Under the pieces are notes generated by a model. The model was not told the DNA's origin and searched no databases. It saw only the letters and a program-made list of their open reading frames with translations. The position numbers and the translations under genes are program-made. Positions 9,718 to 19,539 of a stretch of DNA of 64,000 bases are shown piece after piece (the first letter of the stretch is position 1; every line of letters begins with the position of its first letter). Source of the DNA: Papio anubis (taxonomy: Eukaryota > Chordata > Mammalia > Primates > Cercopithecidae); assembly GCF_008728515.1 (NCBI RefSeq), contig NC_044989.1, forward strand, positions 79,571,754-79,635,753, given 5' to 3'.

Positions 9718-9761
9718 AGCCCGGGGCTGAGGAATGTGCCTGATTTCTTTCATTCCTTTCA

Positions 9762-9765
9762 CTTA
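9762..9765. repeat. Target-site duplication of ERV-B, right copy
   Basis: CTTA directly follows the LTR terminal CA and matches 2311-2314. Confidence 0.75.
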
Positions 9766-10173
9766 TTAGTTCGGGAAGGAGTAGGGAGGATATCGGGGTA
9801 GAGAGGTAGACTCTGAGGGCTTCCTGTAGGGCATAAATCACACTTTTCACATAATTGTAAGTTGTCTCTTAATGAAAAGGAAGTTTGTACATATGGTGCT
9901 TCACTCCATTTGCCTTCTTTTCCACAAAAGAGGTCCAGCTGTAAGATAGTGTTATAATTTATACTTCCCTCAGGAGGCCAGGTTTCTCCCCTTGAAGAGG
10001 ATATCATGGCCAGGAGGTAATGCAGAAGAAAATAAGTCATTTCTTTCTTTGCTCTGAGGGTCAAATTGGTCCCAGTTCTCCAGAATACATCTTAGGGGTG
10101 TTTTTGCCTTGGGGGGAAGGTTTCCCATCTGATAAAAGAACATAGGGATGCCAGCACCCCAGTCATTTTCCAA
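9766..10173 (-). pseudogene. ERV-A gag: matrix part
   Basis: Minus-strand frames at 9970-10173 and 9759-10064 read as a class I ERV matrix domain (T-P-L-R-C-I-L-E-N-W motif, later G-x-W-P-P-E-G). A frameshift separates them. This is the N-terminal end of the gag whose capsid part begins at 2310; ERV-B lies between. In the virus matrix would target Gag to the membrane. Confidence 0.8.
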
Positions 10174-10199
10174 AGAGCATTAGTCCTAGAGCGTCCTCT

Positions 10200-11110
10200 A
10201 TGGTCCTAATGCTTATTCCTTTCCAGGGTGCATCACCAACCATGGACCTCTGCTTATTGCATTAGTTACAGTCACTGATGTAGCAGTCCTGCACCCCTTT
10301 TCCCACCTTTCTTGACCACAAAAAAAGGGGTCTGGGCTGCTGGATTCTAGTGGTCCTTTATCAGCATGTCCAATATTGCCTTTGTGCTCAGGGGTGAGTC
10401 CTAGAGCTGGGCTGGGTTCCTGAGTATTTCATAACAACCCAGCTGCCCCATCAAGATGCATTCCCATAAACAACAGTTCTTATGCAAATTCATTTCAGAG
10501 AGGGTGTAGGTAACCTTTTGAGTCAAGATTGAGATAGTCTTTTTTGACTGTGTAAGTACTTTAAGGCTTGGCTGAGTATAAACAGCTGGCACATTTGAGC
10601 AGATCAATTGTTAGGCAGTTTTTCTAACTCTGCTTCCACAAGAGTCTCCCTATCAATTACTGAATACCCATTGTAGTTTTTTCCTCAATCACCTGGGAGG
10701 AACCATCTATGGTCCTGTCCTGAAGGAAGTTCCTCCTAGACGTTTGTATGGTAATTAAGATTTAAATCCCCCCACAAGGAAATCTGCTGGGTTAAGGGAA
10801 TTATCAGTGGTTAGTGCTAAATTACCTTTTTCTAACAGAATAGCCCCATACTTTAAGATTTTTGAGTCAGTAAGCTACCTTTTTGCTTTTTTTGACTTAG
10901 AATAACTCTGAACTGGTGAGGTGTGCTCACAATGAGGTTTCCTCTAAAAGTTACTTTTCTACTTTTTTCTGTTAGCAAAGCAGTTGCCGCTACAGGTTGA
11001 ATGCATTTGGGCCATCCATGGGTTACTGGGTTAAGGATTTTTGATAGGAAGGCTATCAGTGGTCTCAGTGTTTTCAAGCTACGCCCTTGTTTACACTGAC
11101 AACAAGGTAG
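10200..11110 (-). pseudogene. ERV pol fragment (RT connection to RNase H) upstream of gag
   Basis: The minus frame at 10853-11077 encodes a class I RT connection segment (F-L-S-K-I-L-N-P-V followed by G-W-P-K-C). Related but stop-ridden frames continue to about 10400. It lies 5' of gag in proviral sense, which is wrong for a simple provirus: pol should follow gag. It is either a rearranged part of ERV-A or a piece of another ERV1. No catalytic motif can be judged. Confidence 0.7.
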
Positions 11111-11189
11111 TATTGGAGTTTATAGGGTCATGGAGAAGACCTTCAATTATCAATTATAGGTTTTAAATTTACCATGGCCTTTAAAGGAA

Positions 11190-11385
11190 TACGGCACACT
11201 GGTTTTTTATTTTTTCTATCTTTCTCTTTCTTTCTCTTTGACTCCCTCTTTGTCTCTCTTCCTCTTTCTCTTCTCTCCCTTTTTCTCCTCTTTATCTCTA
11301 TCACCTCTCTGCCTCTGTCTCTCTTCTCTCTGCCTCTGTCTCTCTCCTCTCTGTCTGTCTCTCTGTCTCTTTTCTCTTAGCCATT
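11190..11385. repeat. Pyrimidine-rich (CTCTCT, CTGTCTCT) low-complexity tract
   Basis: The plus strand is nearly pure C and T with TCTCTCTGTCT words; the minus strand is GA/CAGAGA-rich. It lies in the leader of ERV-A and may be an original purine-rich leader tract or a later expansion. Confidence 0.85.
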
Positions 11386-12071
11386 TACAAACTTGGGGCC
11401 CTGGCAAGGGTGGTGGGGAACGGGTCCCACATAACTGCCCATGTCAAGAGCTGTATGCCTAAATTGGGAGGGACACCAAGGACAAGACTCTTTGGGTTTA
11501 TATCCTAGATGCCTAAGGACGTAGCATAGAGCTTCCCTAGATCCCCCCTAGATCCCTTTGGAGATACAACTTGCTAGAGGAAATGAAAGTCTGAACCATT
11601 AGTACCTAGGAGGCAGGGATCAGAGGAAGTAGATTCAGTGGTAAGGAGAGTTTTGGGGCTACACTTTCAATAAAGTCGTGGTCAGGACACAGGAGGTATG
11701 GGTCAGAAGGAAAGGTAGGGGCACACGGATGGGTGACTGTTGAATAGAGACTTCTGGCTGTGTCATGATCTCAACTTGCTAGTGCTGGGAGTTTGGGACA
11801 ACAGCTTTCTGTCTCTAGTCAGCCCTCAGCTTCCCCAGGAAAATCGAAAACGGAAGCTGGTTCTAGGCAGATGAATGCTCCCAACCCAGAAGGATTGGGG
11901 GTTGTTAGAAAGCCCTTCCCCAGACAGCATCACACCTGGGTCTTAAGTCTGGAGGCCGCGCCAATCGTTTTTAACTGGCCAACAGGTGCCCGGTATTGTC
12001 CTCCAATTCCAAGGAAGGATAGGACACAATAGCAAGCAAAAGTGGTCCAATATTACTCACCGCTTTGGAGG
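11386..12071 (-). other. ERV-A untranslated leader, probable
   Basis: This lies between the GA-rich tract and the primer site of the LTR12-like element. No coding frame is convincing on either strand. The part next to the primer site (11960-12071) resembles ERV9 leader wording as I know it. Confidence 0.55.
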
Positions 12072-12088
12072 TCCCTTCGTGGTCACCA
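12072..12088 (-). other. ERV-A primer-binding site, tRNA-Arg type
   Basis: The minus strand reads TGGTGACCACGAAGGGA, close to the complement of a tRNA-Arg 3' end. It begins three bases from the LTR end at 12092. ERV9 elements are known to use tRNA-Arg, which supports the family call. Confidence 0.75.
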
Positions 12089-12091
12089 AAA

Positions 12092-12658
12092 TGCTACTGG
12101 GGGGTCCTTGCTCGCAGCTGGGTGGTCCTTGCTGCAGAGCTCCCAAGATGGTGGCAGGCTGCTTCCAAGATGGCAGTGGGCCACTTCCAAAATGGCGGTG
12201 GGCCGCTTCCAAGATGGTGCAAGCCTCCTGTTCTCTGACCTGGGTTCATGGCCTCACGGATTCCAAGGAATGGAATCTTGGGCCATGTGGTGAGTGTTAT
12301 AGCTCTATTAGAAGCCGTGGGTCATGGAAGAGAACCGTGGAACCCAGTGATTAGTGTTCAACTCGATTAGGATGAAGCTGGGCACTTAGCCATGCAGGAA
12401 CAATGGCAAGCCTTTAGCCTGATCGGGAGCGGCAAGGGGCGCCTTGCTGGATCAGGAGCACAGCAGACACACTGCCAGCTCTGGAGGGATGGAAGTCAAT
12501 GGCGGGTTTGCGAGGGTGGCAAACAGCAGTGGTGGACAGTGAACGAAAACTCAGCTCCAGTTGTAACAAACACAGACCAGAAGAGTGCAGTTGCAAGATT
12601 TAATAGAGTGAAAACAGAGCTCCCATACAAAGGGAGGAGACCCAAAGAGGGTAGCCAC
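12092..12658 (-). repeat. LTR12/ERV9-like LTR (R-U5 and part of U3)
   Basis: In minus sense this contains ERV9 LTR wording: a 'GAGCTCTGTTTTCACTCTAT' stretch, then ATTAAA (12599-12604) as poly-A signal, then 'CACTGCTGTTTGCCACCCTC', ending in the segment with CCATCTTGG repeats and a terminal CA next to the primer site. U3 is truncated at about 12658, where AT-rich unrelated sequence starts. It is the 5' LTR of ERV-A. Confidence 0.8.
12143..12217. repeat. Four 22-bp repeats with CCAAGATGG cores in LTR
   Basis: CCAAGATGG or CCAAAATGG begins at 12143, 12165, 12187 and 12209, exactly 22 bases apart. The core resembles the YY1 site (AAGATGGCGGC). Binding is an inference. Confidence 0.85.
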
Positions 12659-13028
12659 CAATTTATATTTTTAATCATTTATATCATATAGATATATCAC
12701 AAACTATATATGGTATGATTTTCTTTTATATTTACATATTTACAAACATGTATCATTTACATTTTATGTAACATTCTTTTTTTCATTCAATCTTAGCTTT
12801 TAAAATATATCTACATTGAGATAAATATTTCTAATTTATTGATTTTAACTACAATGCAATGTTTATTCATATAAGTATTTTTTAAAACTATGTATTCATT
12901 CCTCTACTTATGGAAATGTGTATTTTGTTGATTTCAGGATATGCAATTTGCCACATTTTGCAGTCTCTGAAATCTGAATTCAGTGCTAATAATGACAATA
13001 TATTCTCTATTTTAACTTTTTAAAACAA
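12659..13028. other. Unassigned AT-rich sequence
   Basis: I see no open frame and no repeat that I can name. The start coincides with the truncation of the LTR12-like element. Confidence 0.6.
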
Positions 13029-13029
13029 A

Positions 13030-13352
13030 GGTCAGCAAACTTCTATATAGAGCCAAACAGTAAACTGCTCTGTGGGGTATGCCATTTTTGTCATAATTAT
13101 TCAACTCTGCCATTGTAACATGAAAGCAGCATAGGCAATAAAGAAGTCCATATATGTGTTTGTGTTCTAGTTAAACATTAATTAGGGACATTGAAATTCA
13201 AATTTTAGGTAATTTCATGTGTCACAAAATATTTTCTCTTCTTTTAATTATTTCCCCAAATTTACAAATAGAGTAATTTATTCTAAGTTCATGAGCCATA
13301 TACAAACAGAAAAACGGGACAAATTTGGCCAACTGACTACAGTTTGCTAATA
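13030..13352. mobile_element. hAT-Charlie-type nonautonomous DNA transposon
   Basis: The ends GGTCAGCAAACT and AGTTTGCTAATAC form an imperfect terminal inverted repeat. The interior has the familiar 'GAGCCAAACAGTAAA...CAACTCTGCCATTGTA' and 'AATTTGGCCAACTGAC' wording of an old human MER hAT element. About 320 bp, diverged. Confidence 0.7.
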
Positions 13353-13797
13353 CTTGCTATATGGAAAATGAGAAATAAATTAATGAAATAATAGCACAAT
13401 TAATTACAGAATGATGAGCACTGTGAAAGACAGATATATAGGGATTTTTGAGAGCATAAAACAAAATGTACCTGGTGGTAGCAGCAAGAAAATGAGTTGA
13501 TCCGATTCTAAAAAGCACTGATTTTGATAATTTTTGTTCCATTTGGAATGCGAAATAGGTGTTTAGTGAATGACACCAGATTAAGCATCTGTCAGCAAAA
13601 TAGTTCAGAAAAACACTTTCAAATGTACTTTATTCCAGATAGAACAAGATAAAATGAATCAAAGCAGTGTTTGTGGAAATAAGCAGCATATAAACAAAGA
13701 AGGTCAATTTCAGGCACTTCTTCAAAGTAACTTCTTACTGCCTATTCAAATAAAATCCAAGTTCCAATGGAAAGTATATTTAAGGAACTGAAAAAAT
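13353..13797. other. Unassigned sequence
   Basis: AT-rich, no credible coding frame, no repeat recognised. Confidence 0.5.
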
Positions 13798-13829
13798 GCA
13801 GGTCCAAAATCTAGGTTCAAAGTTCATGT
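13798..13829. repeat. Left stub of the AGGTC-type degenerate repeat
   Basis: The words AGGTCCAAAATCTAGGTTCA match the style of 15040-15825. The L1 at 13830-15025 separates the two parts. Confidence 0.65.
13816..13829. repeat. L1 target-site duplication, left copy
   Basis: TTCAAAGTTCATGT is identical to 15026-15039 on the far side of the L1. Confidence 0.7.
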
Positions 13830-15025
13830 CCATATGGAATTATATCAAGCTAAACAGCTTCTGCACAGAAAACAGTCAACAAGCTGAAGAGACAACCCAT
13901 AAAACATATTTGCAAATTACCCATCTGACAAGTGATTAACACGCAGAATAAATAAGAAGCTCAAACAACTCAGGAATAAAAACAAATAATCCCATTTTAA
14001 AATGGGCAAAAGATATGAACAGACGTTTCTCAAAAGGATACATACCAATGGCCAACAGGTATGTGCAAAAATGCTCAACATTATTAATCATCAGAGAAAT
14101 ACAAACCAAAACTACAATGAGAGGTCATCTTGCCCCAGTTAAAACAGTTTTATCCAAAAAGATAACAAGTGCTGGTAATCATGTGGAGAAAGAAAGATCC
14201 CTGTATGCTGTTGGTGGGAATGTAGACTAGTACAGCCACTACGGGGAATAGTATGGAGATTCCTCAAAGAACTAAAATTAGAACTGTCATATGATCCAGC
14301 TACTGGGATCCCACCAATGGGTATATACCCTAAATAAAATAAATTAGTATATTGAAGAAATATCTGCACTCCCATGTTTATTGCAGAACTATTCACAATA
14401 GCCAAGATATATACTCAATCCAAGTGTCCATCAATGGGTAAATGAAAAACAACAAAAATGTGGTATATGTACACATAGATTATTATTCAGCCATTGATAG
14501 GAATGCAGTCTTGCCATTTGCAACAACATGGATGGAACTGGAGGAAATTATATTAAGTTAAATAAGCCAGGCACAGAAAGACAAATATCACATGTTCTCA
14601 CCAGAGCTAAAAAAAAAATTTTAGTTCTCAGAGCTAAAAAAAATATTCAACTAACAAAAGCAGACAGTAGAATGATGGTTGCCAGAGACTGGAAAGAATA
14701 GTGAGGAAAGGGGGATAAAGAAGGGGTGGTTGATGGATACAAAAACTGTTGTTAGAGGGAATAACATCTAGTGTTTGGTAGTACATTATGGTGACTACAG
14801 TTAACAGTAATTTATTGATTATTTTAAAATAACTAAAAGATTAAAACTGAAGTGTTCCTAACACAAAGAAATGATAAAAGCTTGAGGCTATGGATTCTCC
14901 AATTACCTTGATTTGATCATTACACACTGTAACCTTGTATCAGGCTATCACATGTATCCATAAATATGTGCACATAAATATGTGCTATTCGTATGTATCC
15001 ATAAGAATTAAAAGTAAATGTTTTT
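13830..15025 (+). mobile_element. 5'-truncated L1 (ORF2 C-terminal part and 3'UTR)
   Basis: Plus-strand L1 wording is clear, for example AATGGGCAAAAGATATGAAC near 14000, CATCAGAGAAATACAAACCA near 14090 and AACAACATGGATGGAACTGG near 14523, then a 3'UTR. The ORF2 frame is broken. The end has no clean poly-A, only an A-rich stretch then T residues, but flanking 14-bp duplications mark the insertion. An older primate or L1M-class element. Confidence 0.88.
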
Positions 15026-15039
15026 TTCAAAGTTCATGT
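15026..15039. repeat. L1 target-site duplication, right copy
   Basis: Identical to 13816-13829. Confidence 0.7.
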
Positions 15040-15825
15040 GAAAATCTGAGGTCCACAGTCAAAATCTATGACAAAGTGAAGTCTAAATCCAGTTCTAAGG
15101 GCTAGCCCAAAGTCTATGTGTAAAGATAAAGACTGTCCAAGGTCAAAGTCCAAGATACATTCTCATAATTCTCGATCTTGTCCAAGTTCAAGGTCCAGGT
15201 CTAATATCAGGGCTAAGATCTAGGTCAAATTCATTTCCATGTTCAAGGTTCAATGTCCAGGATAAGGTAAAGATCTAGGGTCAAGAGCATAGTTTTAAGG
15301 TTCAGGTTCATATCTAGGTCTAGGATTGAGGTTTGTGTTGAAGTTCTAGGTCTAAGGTCAGGAACAGGTCAAGATGTGAGATTCAAGTTTAGGATTAGTT
15401 GTCTAGGTCAAATTTTAATGACTAAAGTCCAAGTCCACAACCATGGAGCATAATTAAGGTCAGATTCGAGGTTCTGGATGAATACAATGTCAAGTTTTAG
15501 GTCCCACGTCCAGTTCCAATGTCCAGGTTCAGGTGCTAAGTTCAAGTTAAAGTACACAGTCAAGGTTTACACCAAGGTCTGAGATCCAGGTCTCATTCTG
15601 ATGTCTAAGTTTGAAATCATGGTTCAAGGTAAGTATAAAAGGTCCAAGATCCAATTCCAGTGTCCTTATTCAGTATAAGTTCATGGTCCATGTTCATAGT
15701 CAAGATCCAATATACATACCCTAGGTCCATTTCAGGTTCATGACTGGGGCACGAGTCCAACATCCAGGTCTAGATCCATGTCTAATGTCAGACCTAAATT
15801 CTAGATAAATTCAGGTTCTGTTTTT
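15040..15825. repeat. Degenerate short-unit tandem repeat rich in AGGTCA/AGGTCC/AGGTTC
   Basis: For nearly 800 bp words such as AGGTCA, AGGTCC, AGGTTC, AAGTCC and TCTAGGTC recur every 6-12 bases with no intact longer unit. AGGTCA occurs exactly at 15140, 15222, 15355, 15366, 15405 and 15457. No coding frame. It looks like an old, decayed minisatellite. The L1 to its left split it. Confidence 0.8.
15355..15371 (+). promoter_or_regulatory. Perfect DR5 nuclear-receptor motif
   Basis: AGGTCA, spacer GGAAC, AGGTCA: a direct repeat with 5-bp spacing, the classical retinoic acid receptor element. AGGTCT at 15348-15353 lies one base upstream, forming a near DR1. Motif identity is seen; receptor binding is inference. 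Confidence 0.5.
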
Positions 15826-16750
15826 CTTCCCTCTTTTCTCTCATTATATCCCCTTTATGACATTTGTTACTTCTTCTAGATTGTATCCCCCCTTTTTCTT
15901 CTTACATCCCAATCTAACATAAGTTAATTCTCTAAGATTGTTCCTCCTTCTAGTCCATTAATTCTTTTATTTACCTCCTTTGACACCTCCTAATTCCAAT
16001 ATTCAGCCCTCATTTTTCCCTTTCTCCTGTCTTGTGATACATGCTAATTCTCCAATATTTTCTTAAGTTTTATAACATCAAAAAAGCTCTTATCAATGCT
16101 TTCTGTCTTTCTATGGCAGCTGCTCAGGGCAGCACTGAAAATCAGACCTGGAACAAGGACCTCATCTGAGTAAGATTGTTACATCTAGACAAAGACTTAT
16201 CTTTTAAGTGAAGAAGATTATGGTGACAGATGTACCCCTATAATGTGAACAAATACAATCTAGTTTCAGGATTTTAATACTTAATGAATCCTATGTTGGT
16301 ACTATACATAATTTGTAACTCTGCTTCCCTGGCTACCTCCAGCCATTAGATGTAGGATTTATGAATGTACAGATTAGAAAGTCTTAATATGTTAATTCAT
16401 ATAGGATATGAAGGCCTTTACTGGGAAGTAACCAGCTCCTCTATGTTGCTATTAATGAAATGATATGGTCAGAATTGGAACTTGGATTCATAATTCATAA
16501 ACAAAAGTGCTCTATTGAAGGCCTTTGAAAATGTAGCTTAAACTTATAAACTATAAAAGAAAGTATTAATAACATATTTTACACAGAATGAAACACTTCT
16601 ATAATGCAATATATTTTTAAAAAGCTAAGTCCAAAGACAAAACTATGAACAAACATTTTAACTTATGCCAAAATGTACATAAATATATAATGATTTTCTA
16701 TAAATTGATTTTTAAAACCAACAACTCAATATGAACAGGCTGTTCACAGT
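15826..16750. other. Unassigned sequence
   Basis: Pyrimidine-rich start, then AT-rich. No credible gene or recognised repeat. Confidence 0.5.
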
Positions 16751-16766
16751 AATGGAAATACAGTTT

Positions 16767-16840
16767 TCTTCTTCATCTTTCTTCTTTCTTCTTCTTTCTT
16801 CTTTCTTCTTCCTTCTTTCTTCTTTCTTTTTCTTCTTCTT
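16767..16840. repeat. (CTT)n microsatellite in an Alu tail
   Basis: Imperfect CTT/CTTT repeats occupy the place of the poly-T of the adjoining minus-strand Alu. Flanking GGAAATACAGTTTTCTT (before) and GGAAATGCAATTTTCTT (17122 onward) look like the Alu duplication, so the microsatellite arose in the tail. Confidence 0.85.
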
Positions 16841-17120
16841 TTTTTTCTGTGTCACCCAGGCTGGAGTGCGGGAGTGCAGTGGTGCAATCTCTGCTCACTG
16901 CAACCTCCAGCTCTGGAGTTCAAGCGATTCTCCTGTCAGCCTCCTGAGTAGCTGGGACTACAGGTATGCGCCACTATGCTGGGATAATTTTTGCGTTTTT
17001 CTTAGAGAGGAGATTTCCCCATTTTGGCCAGGCTGGTCTTGAACTCTTGGCCTCAAGTGATCCACCCACCTCTGCCCCCCAAAATGCTGGGCTTACAGGT
17101 GTGATCCACTGCACTTGGCC
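16841..17120 (-). mobile_element. Alu
   Basis: Full-length antisense Alu (GTCACCCAGGCTGGAGTGC ... GCACTTGGCC), with moderate divergence and a small duplication GGAGTGCGGGAGTGC near 16861. Confidence 0.95.
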
Positions 17121-17289
17121 AGGAAATGCAATTTTCTTTTAAACATACCAAAAAAAATTTATGATTAACCTATTATAAGTATGCTAATGTATAATAAAAT
17201 AATTGCAAATTAAAACTTCACTGAATCATTTGGGATACCTCTGTACTCTGCTCCAATTATTCTAGAAACCTAAAACTGCTCAAAATTAA

Positions 17290-17645
17290 AGTCTATTAAT
17301 TAAAATCAAACTTCACTGAATCTATAAAGTTGGCAAAGATCTAGATGTTTCATTACAAACTGTGTGAGCAAGACTGTGAGGAAGCAGAATCCTCATACAT
17401 AAGATAAATTGGTGTCATGCTTCCGCCTCAAGAGGGTAATTTGGTCATATTTATCAAAATTAAAAATGCACACTTCTTTTGACCCTTGAATTTTACTTCT
17501 TGATATTTATTCTACAGATACAATTACATACATGCAAAATGAAGTGTGTTCAAAGATGCTTATTGCAAGATCATTAGTAACTAGAGAAGAAAGGAAATAA
17601 TCTAAATGTGTATCAAAAGAGAAGAATAAATACCATGATATCTGC
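17290..17645 (+). mobile_element. Old L1 (L1M) ORF2 3' fragment
   Basis: Diverged but recognisable wording: TTTGACCCTTGAATTTTACT, then TATTCTACAGATACAATTAC and CTAAATGTGTATCAAAAGAG, as in mammalian-wide L1 ORF2 ends. No frame survives. Confidence 0.65.
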
Positions 17646-17649
17646 AGCT

Positions 17650-17860
17650 AGTACAATATGAGTCAACAGTTCCTGAGCCAGATGTGTTTTGGAATTCAGA
17701 ATTTTTTTACTGAAAGATAATATGGTAATAGCATACTACATCACACTTCCAGAAGGGTCTGGGACAGCACCTGTTTACCAACTGCATCAACATTTTGCAT
17801 CATGTTTGAAAAATAACATTCGGTGGCATTATATATAGATAAAACATAAGTATACTTACT
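17650..17860. mobile_element. Possible Tigger-like DNA transposon remnant
   Basis: GAGCCAGATGTGTTTTGGAA followed by TTTTTTTACTG resembles a diverged Tigger-family element. Weak, by eye only. Confidence 0.35.
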
Positions 17861-17907
17861 TCAGGTCAGGCCAGCTCAGTTCAGACAGGTTGAGATTGCA
17901 TCACTGG

Positions 17908-18528
17908 GGTAGGCAAAATAATGGCCACTCAAATATGTCTGTGCCCTAATTCCTGGAACCTATAAGTTTTGAAGTTATTATATTAAATTGCTTACATTCA
18001 GTTACATTGACAAAAGAAAATTTGCAGATGCAATTACCACTATGGACACTGAAATGAGGAGATTATCATAGATTTTCTGGGTACACCCAATCTAATTAAT
18101 TGCATAAATCATTAGAAACAGAGAGCTGTCTTTGGCTGGAAGGAGAAGAAGACAGAAAAGGAAGAAAGATGTGGAAGAAGGAAAGTCAGAGAAGGCCTTT
18201 GTGCACTATTACTGGCTAAAGGGTGAAGGGGGCAAAAAGAAGTGCAGGTGTCCTTGAGAAGCTGAGAGAAGCTGACAACTAACAAGGAAACTGTGATGAC
18301 ATCCCCACCACCAAGTAACAGAATTCTGCCAACAATCGGAATAAGCTGGAAAGCAGAGTCTCTCCTACAGCCCCCAGAAAGGGGACACTAAATTTTGCCC
18401 AGCGAGACCTGAAGCAGAGAACCAATGATCCACAGTGTACCTGACTATCTAACCTACAGTACTATGAGAATAAATGTGTACTGTTTTAAGGGTCTGATTA
18501 GCGGTAATTTGCTCAGGACACAATTAAA
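17908..18528 (+). mobile_element. MLT1-like MaLR LTR
   Basis: Order of words matches MLT1: AAAATAATGGCCACTCAAAT, GAGGAGATTATCATAGATTT, GGGTACACCCAATCTAATTA, 'CTCCTACAGCCCCCAGAAAG', 'GAATAAATGTGTACTGTTTT'. About 600 bp including some extra sequence, quite diverged. Confidence 0.75.
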
Positions 18529-18569
18529 AACCTCAACATTTATCAAATCAGCAATAAAAATACTTGGCT

Positions 18570-19050
18570 TTCAGTGCTTTTACTTTTTTCTATTTTTAAA
18601 AAACTTTTTGTTAAAATATAACATATATACAGAAAAGTCCACAAATGGCAAATGCAAAGTGCTTAATGAATTTTCAATAACCGAATACATTAGTGCAACC
18701 AGAGTCTGGACCAGACAACAGAGTATTGTCAGCACCCTGGAAGATCGCCCCCTGTTTTCTTCCACGGTCCCTTGACTTCAAATATGTGAACAAATTTGGC
18801 TTCTTTCTGAACTCTACATAAATGGAATCAGCATATCTACTGTCTTATGTCTGGTTTCTCTCAATCAACTTTGTGTCTGTAAGATACGTCCAAATTGTTT
18901 TGTATAATTCTAGATCTTTCATCCTAATTGCCCCATGGTATTTCATTATATGGTTATACAGAAATGTATTTATCCTTTCTGCTATTGAGGTACATTTGGG
19001 TAATTTTCAGTGTTTGGCTTTATGAATAGAGCTGCTAAGAACATCTAATA
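18570..19050. mobile_element. Old L1/L1M 3'-region fragment, probable
   Basis: Sequence such as TAAAATATAACATATATACA, TACATAAATGGAATCAGCAT and TTTATGAATAGAGCTGCTAA resembles a common mammalian L1 3' region. Subfamily and strand not certain. Confidence 0.5.
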
Positions 19051-19449
19051 CATGTTTTGTAGCCAATGTCTTGTACACACTATTCTTGGATATTGTAGAT
19101 ATGTAGAAGTGGAATACTGAGCCATTTAAAATTTCAGTGTGTTTTCCTGAAATGCAGATAAGGAATTGAGGACCTGTCCTGTGTAGCTATATAAAACAAT
19201 GTGGAAGGTCCTCAGGTATTGATGGGAAAAATTTCAAAAATATGAATATTAATAAAAAGAGTACAAAACGGAGTACATTATATTTTGTGTAAAAGTGAGA
19301 TAAGAAAATATATTATTATTTGCTTTTATATTCACGGAGAAACCCTTGGAGGATAAACAAGACACTAATAAATGTTGCTACATTCAAATATATGGGTGAT
19401 GGTATATATGGGCCAGAAGTAGAAGAAAACTTTTTCATGCACATACCTA

Positions 19450-19536
19450 AACACATACACACACACACACACACACACATTTATGTATGTAGATATATAG
19501 ATTATACATATATTTGTGTGTGTGTGTGTGTGTGTA
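19450..19536. repeat. (CA)n and (GT)n microsatellites in inverted arrangement
   Basis: A CA run at 19450-19479 is followed after about 35 bases by a GT run at 19514-19536. The two can pair as an inverted repeat. Confidence 0.9.
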
Positions 19537-19539
19537 TAT

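Larger units (their letters stand above)
2315..9761 (-). mobile_element. ERV-B: rearranged gammaretrovirus-like provirus inside ERV-A
   Basis: Two copies of one LTR, both starting TGTAATGCCC on the plus strand, bound this element (2315-2656 and 9280-9761). In minus sense the order is 5' LTR, tRNA-Pro primer site, leader, CpG-dense block, gag-pol copy B, a 5' L1 fragment, gag-pol copy A, truncated 3' LTR. Integrase and env are absent. The outer edges carry a CTTA duplication and the flanks are two parts of another gag, so it integrated into an older provirus. The shared LTR portion differs by roughly one base or indel in every 15-25 positions by eye. The exact family name is not established; a comparison with Old World monkey ERV1 consensus sequences would settle it. 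Confidence 0.8.
9280..9761 (-). repeat. ERV-B 5' LTR
   Basis: This LTR is 482 bp, bounded by TG at 9280 and CA at 9760-9761 on the plus strand, and followed by the CTTA duplication. In minus sense U3 runs from 9761, contains 44-bp direct repeats and CCAAT-like words (near 9495 and 9540), and leads to a TATA box at 9426-9433. R-U5 follows to 9280. I see no clear AATAAA. The left LTR at 2315 shares only the part up to about 9620. Confidence 0.9.

Noticed and set aside
2315..9761. ERV-B as an intact or coding-competent provirus
   Set aside because: Integrase and env are missing, gag has a stop at 4495-4497, gag and pol are fused by deletion and the 3' LTR is truncated.
11190..11385. Low-complexity frames on both strands
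   Set aside because: They translate the CT/GA tract and encode only repetitive residues.
15040..15825. CRISPR-like array
   Set aside because: Units are degenerate and of short period with no constant repeat and unique spacers; the context is a primate genome.
16731..17042. 103-codon plus-strand frame
   Set aside because: It is the CTT tract plus antisense Alu, a usual Alu-shadow peptide.
19450..19536. CA/GT pair as a meaningful hairpin gene
   Set aside because: Simple microsatellites can pair, but nothing else suggests a structured RNA.
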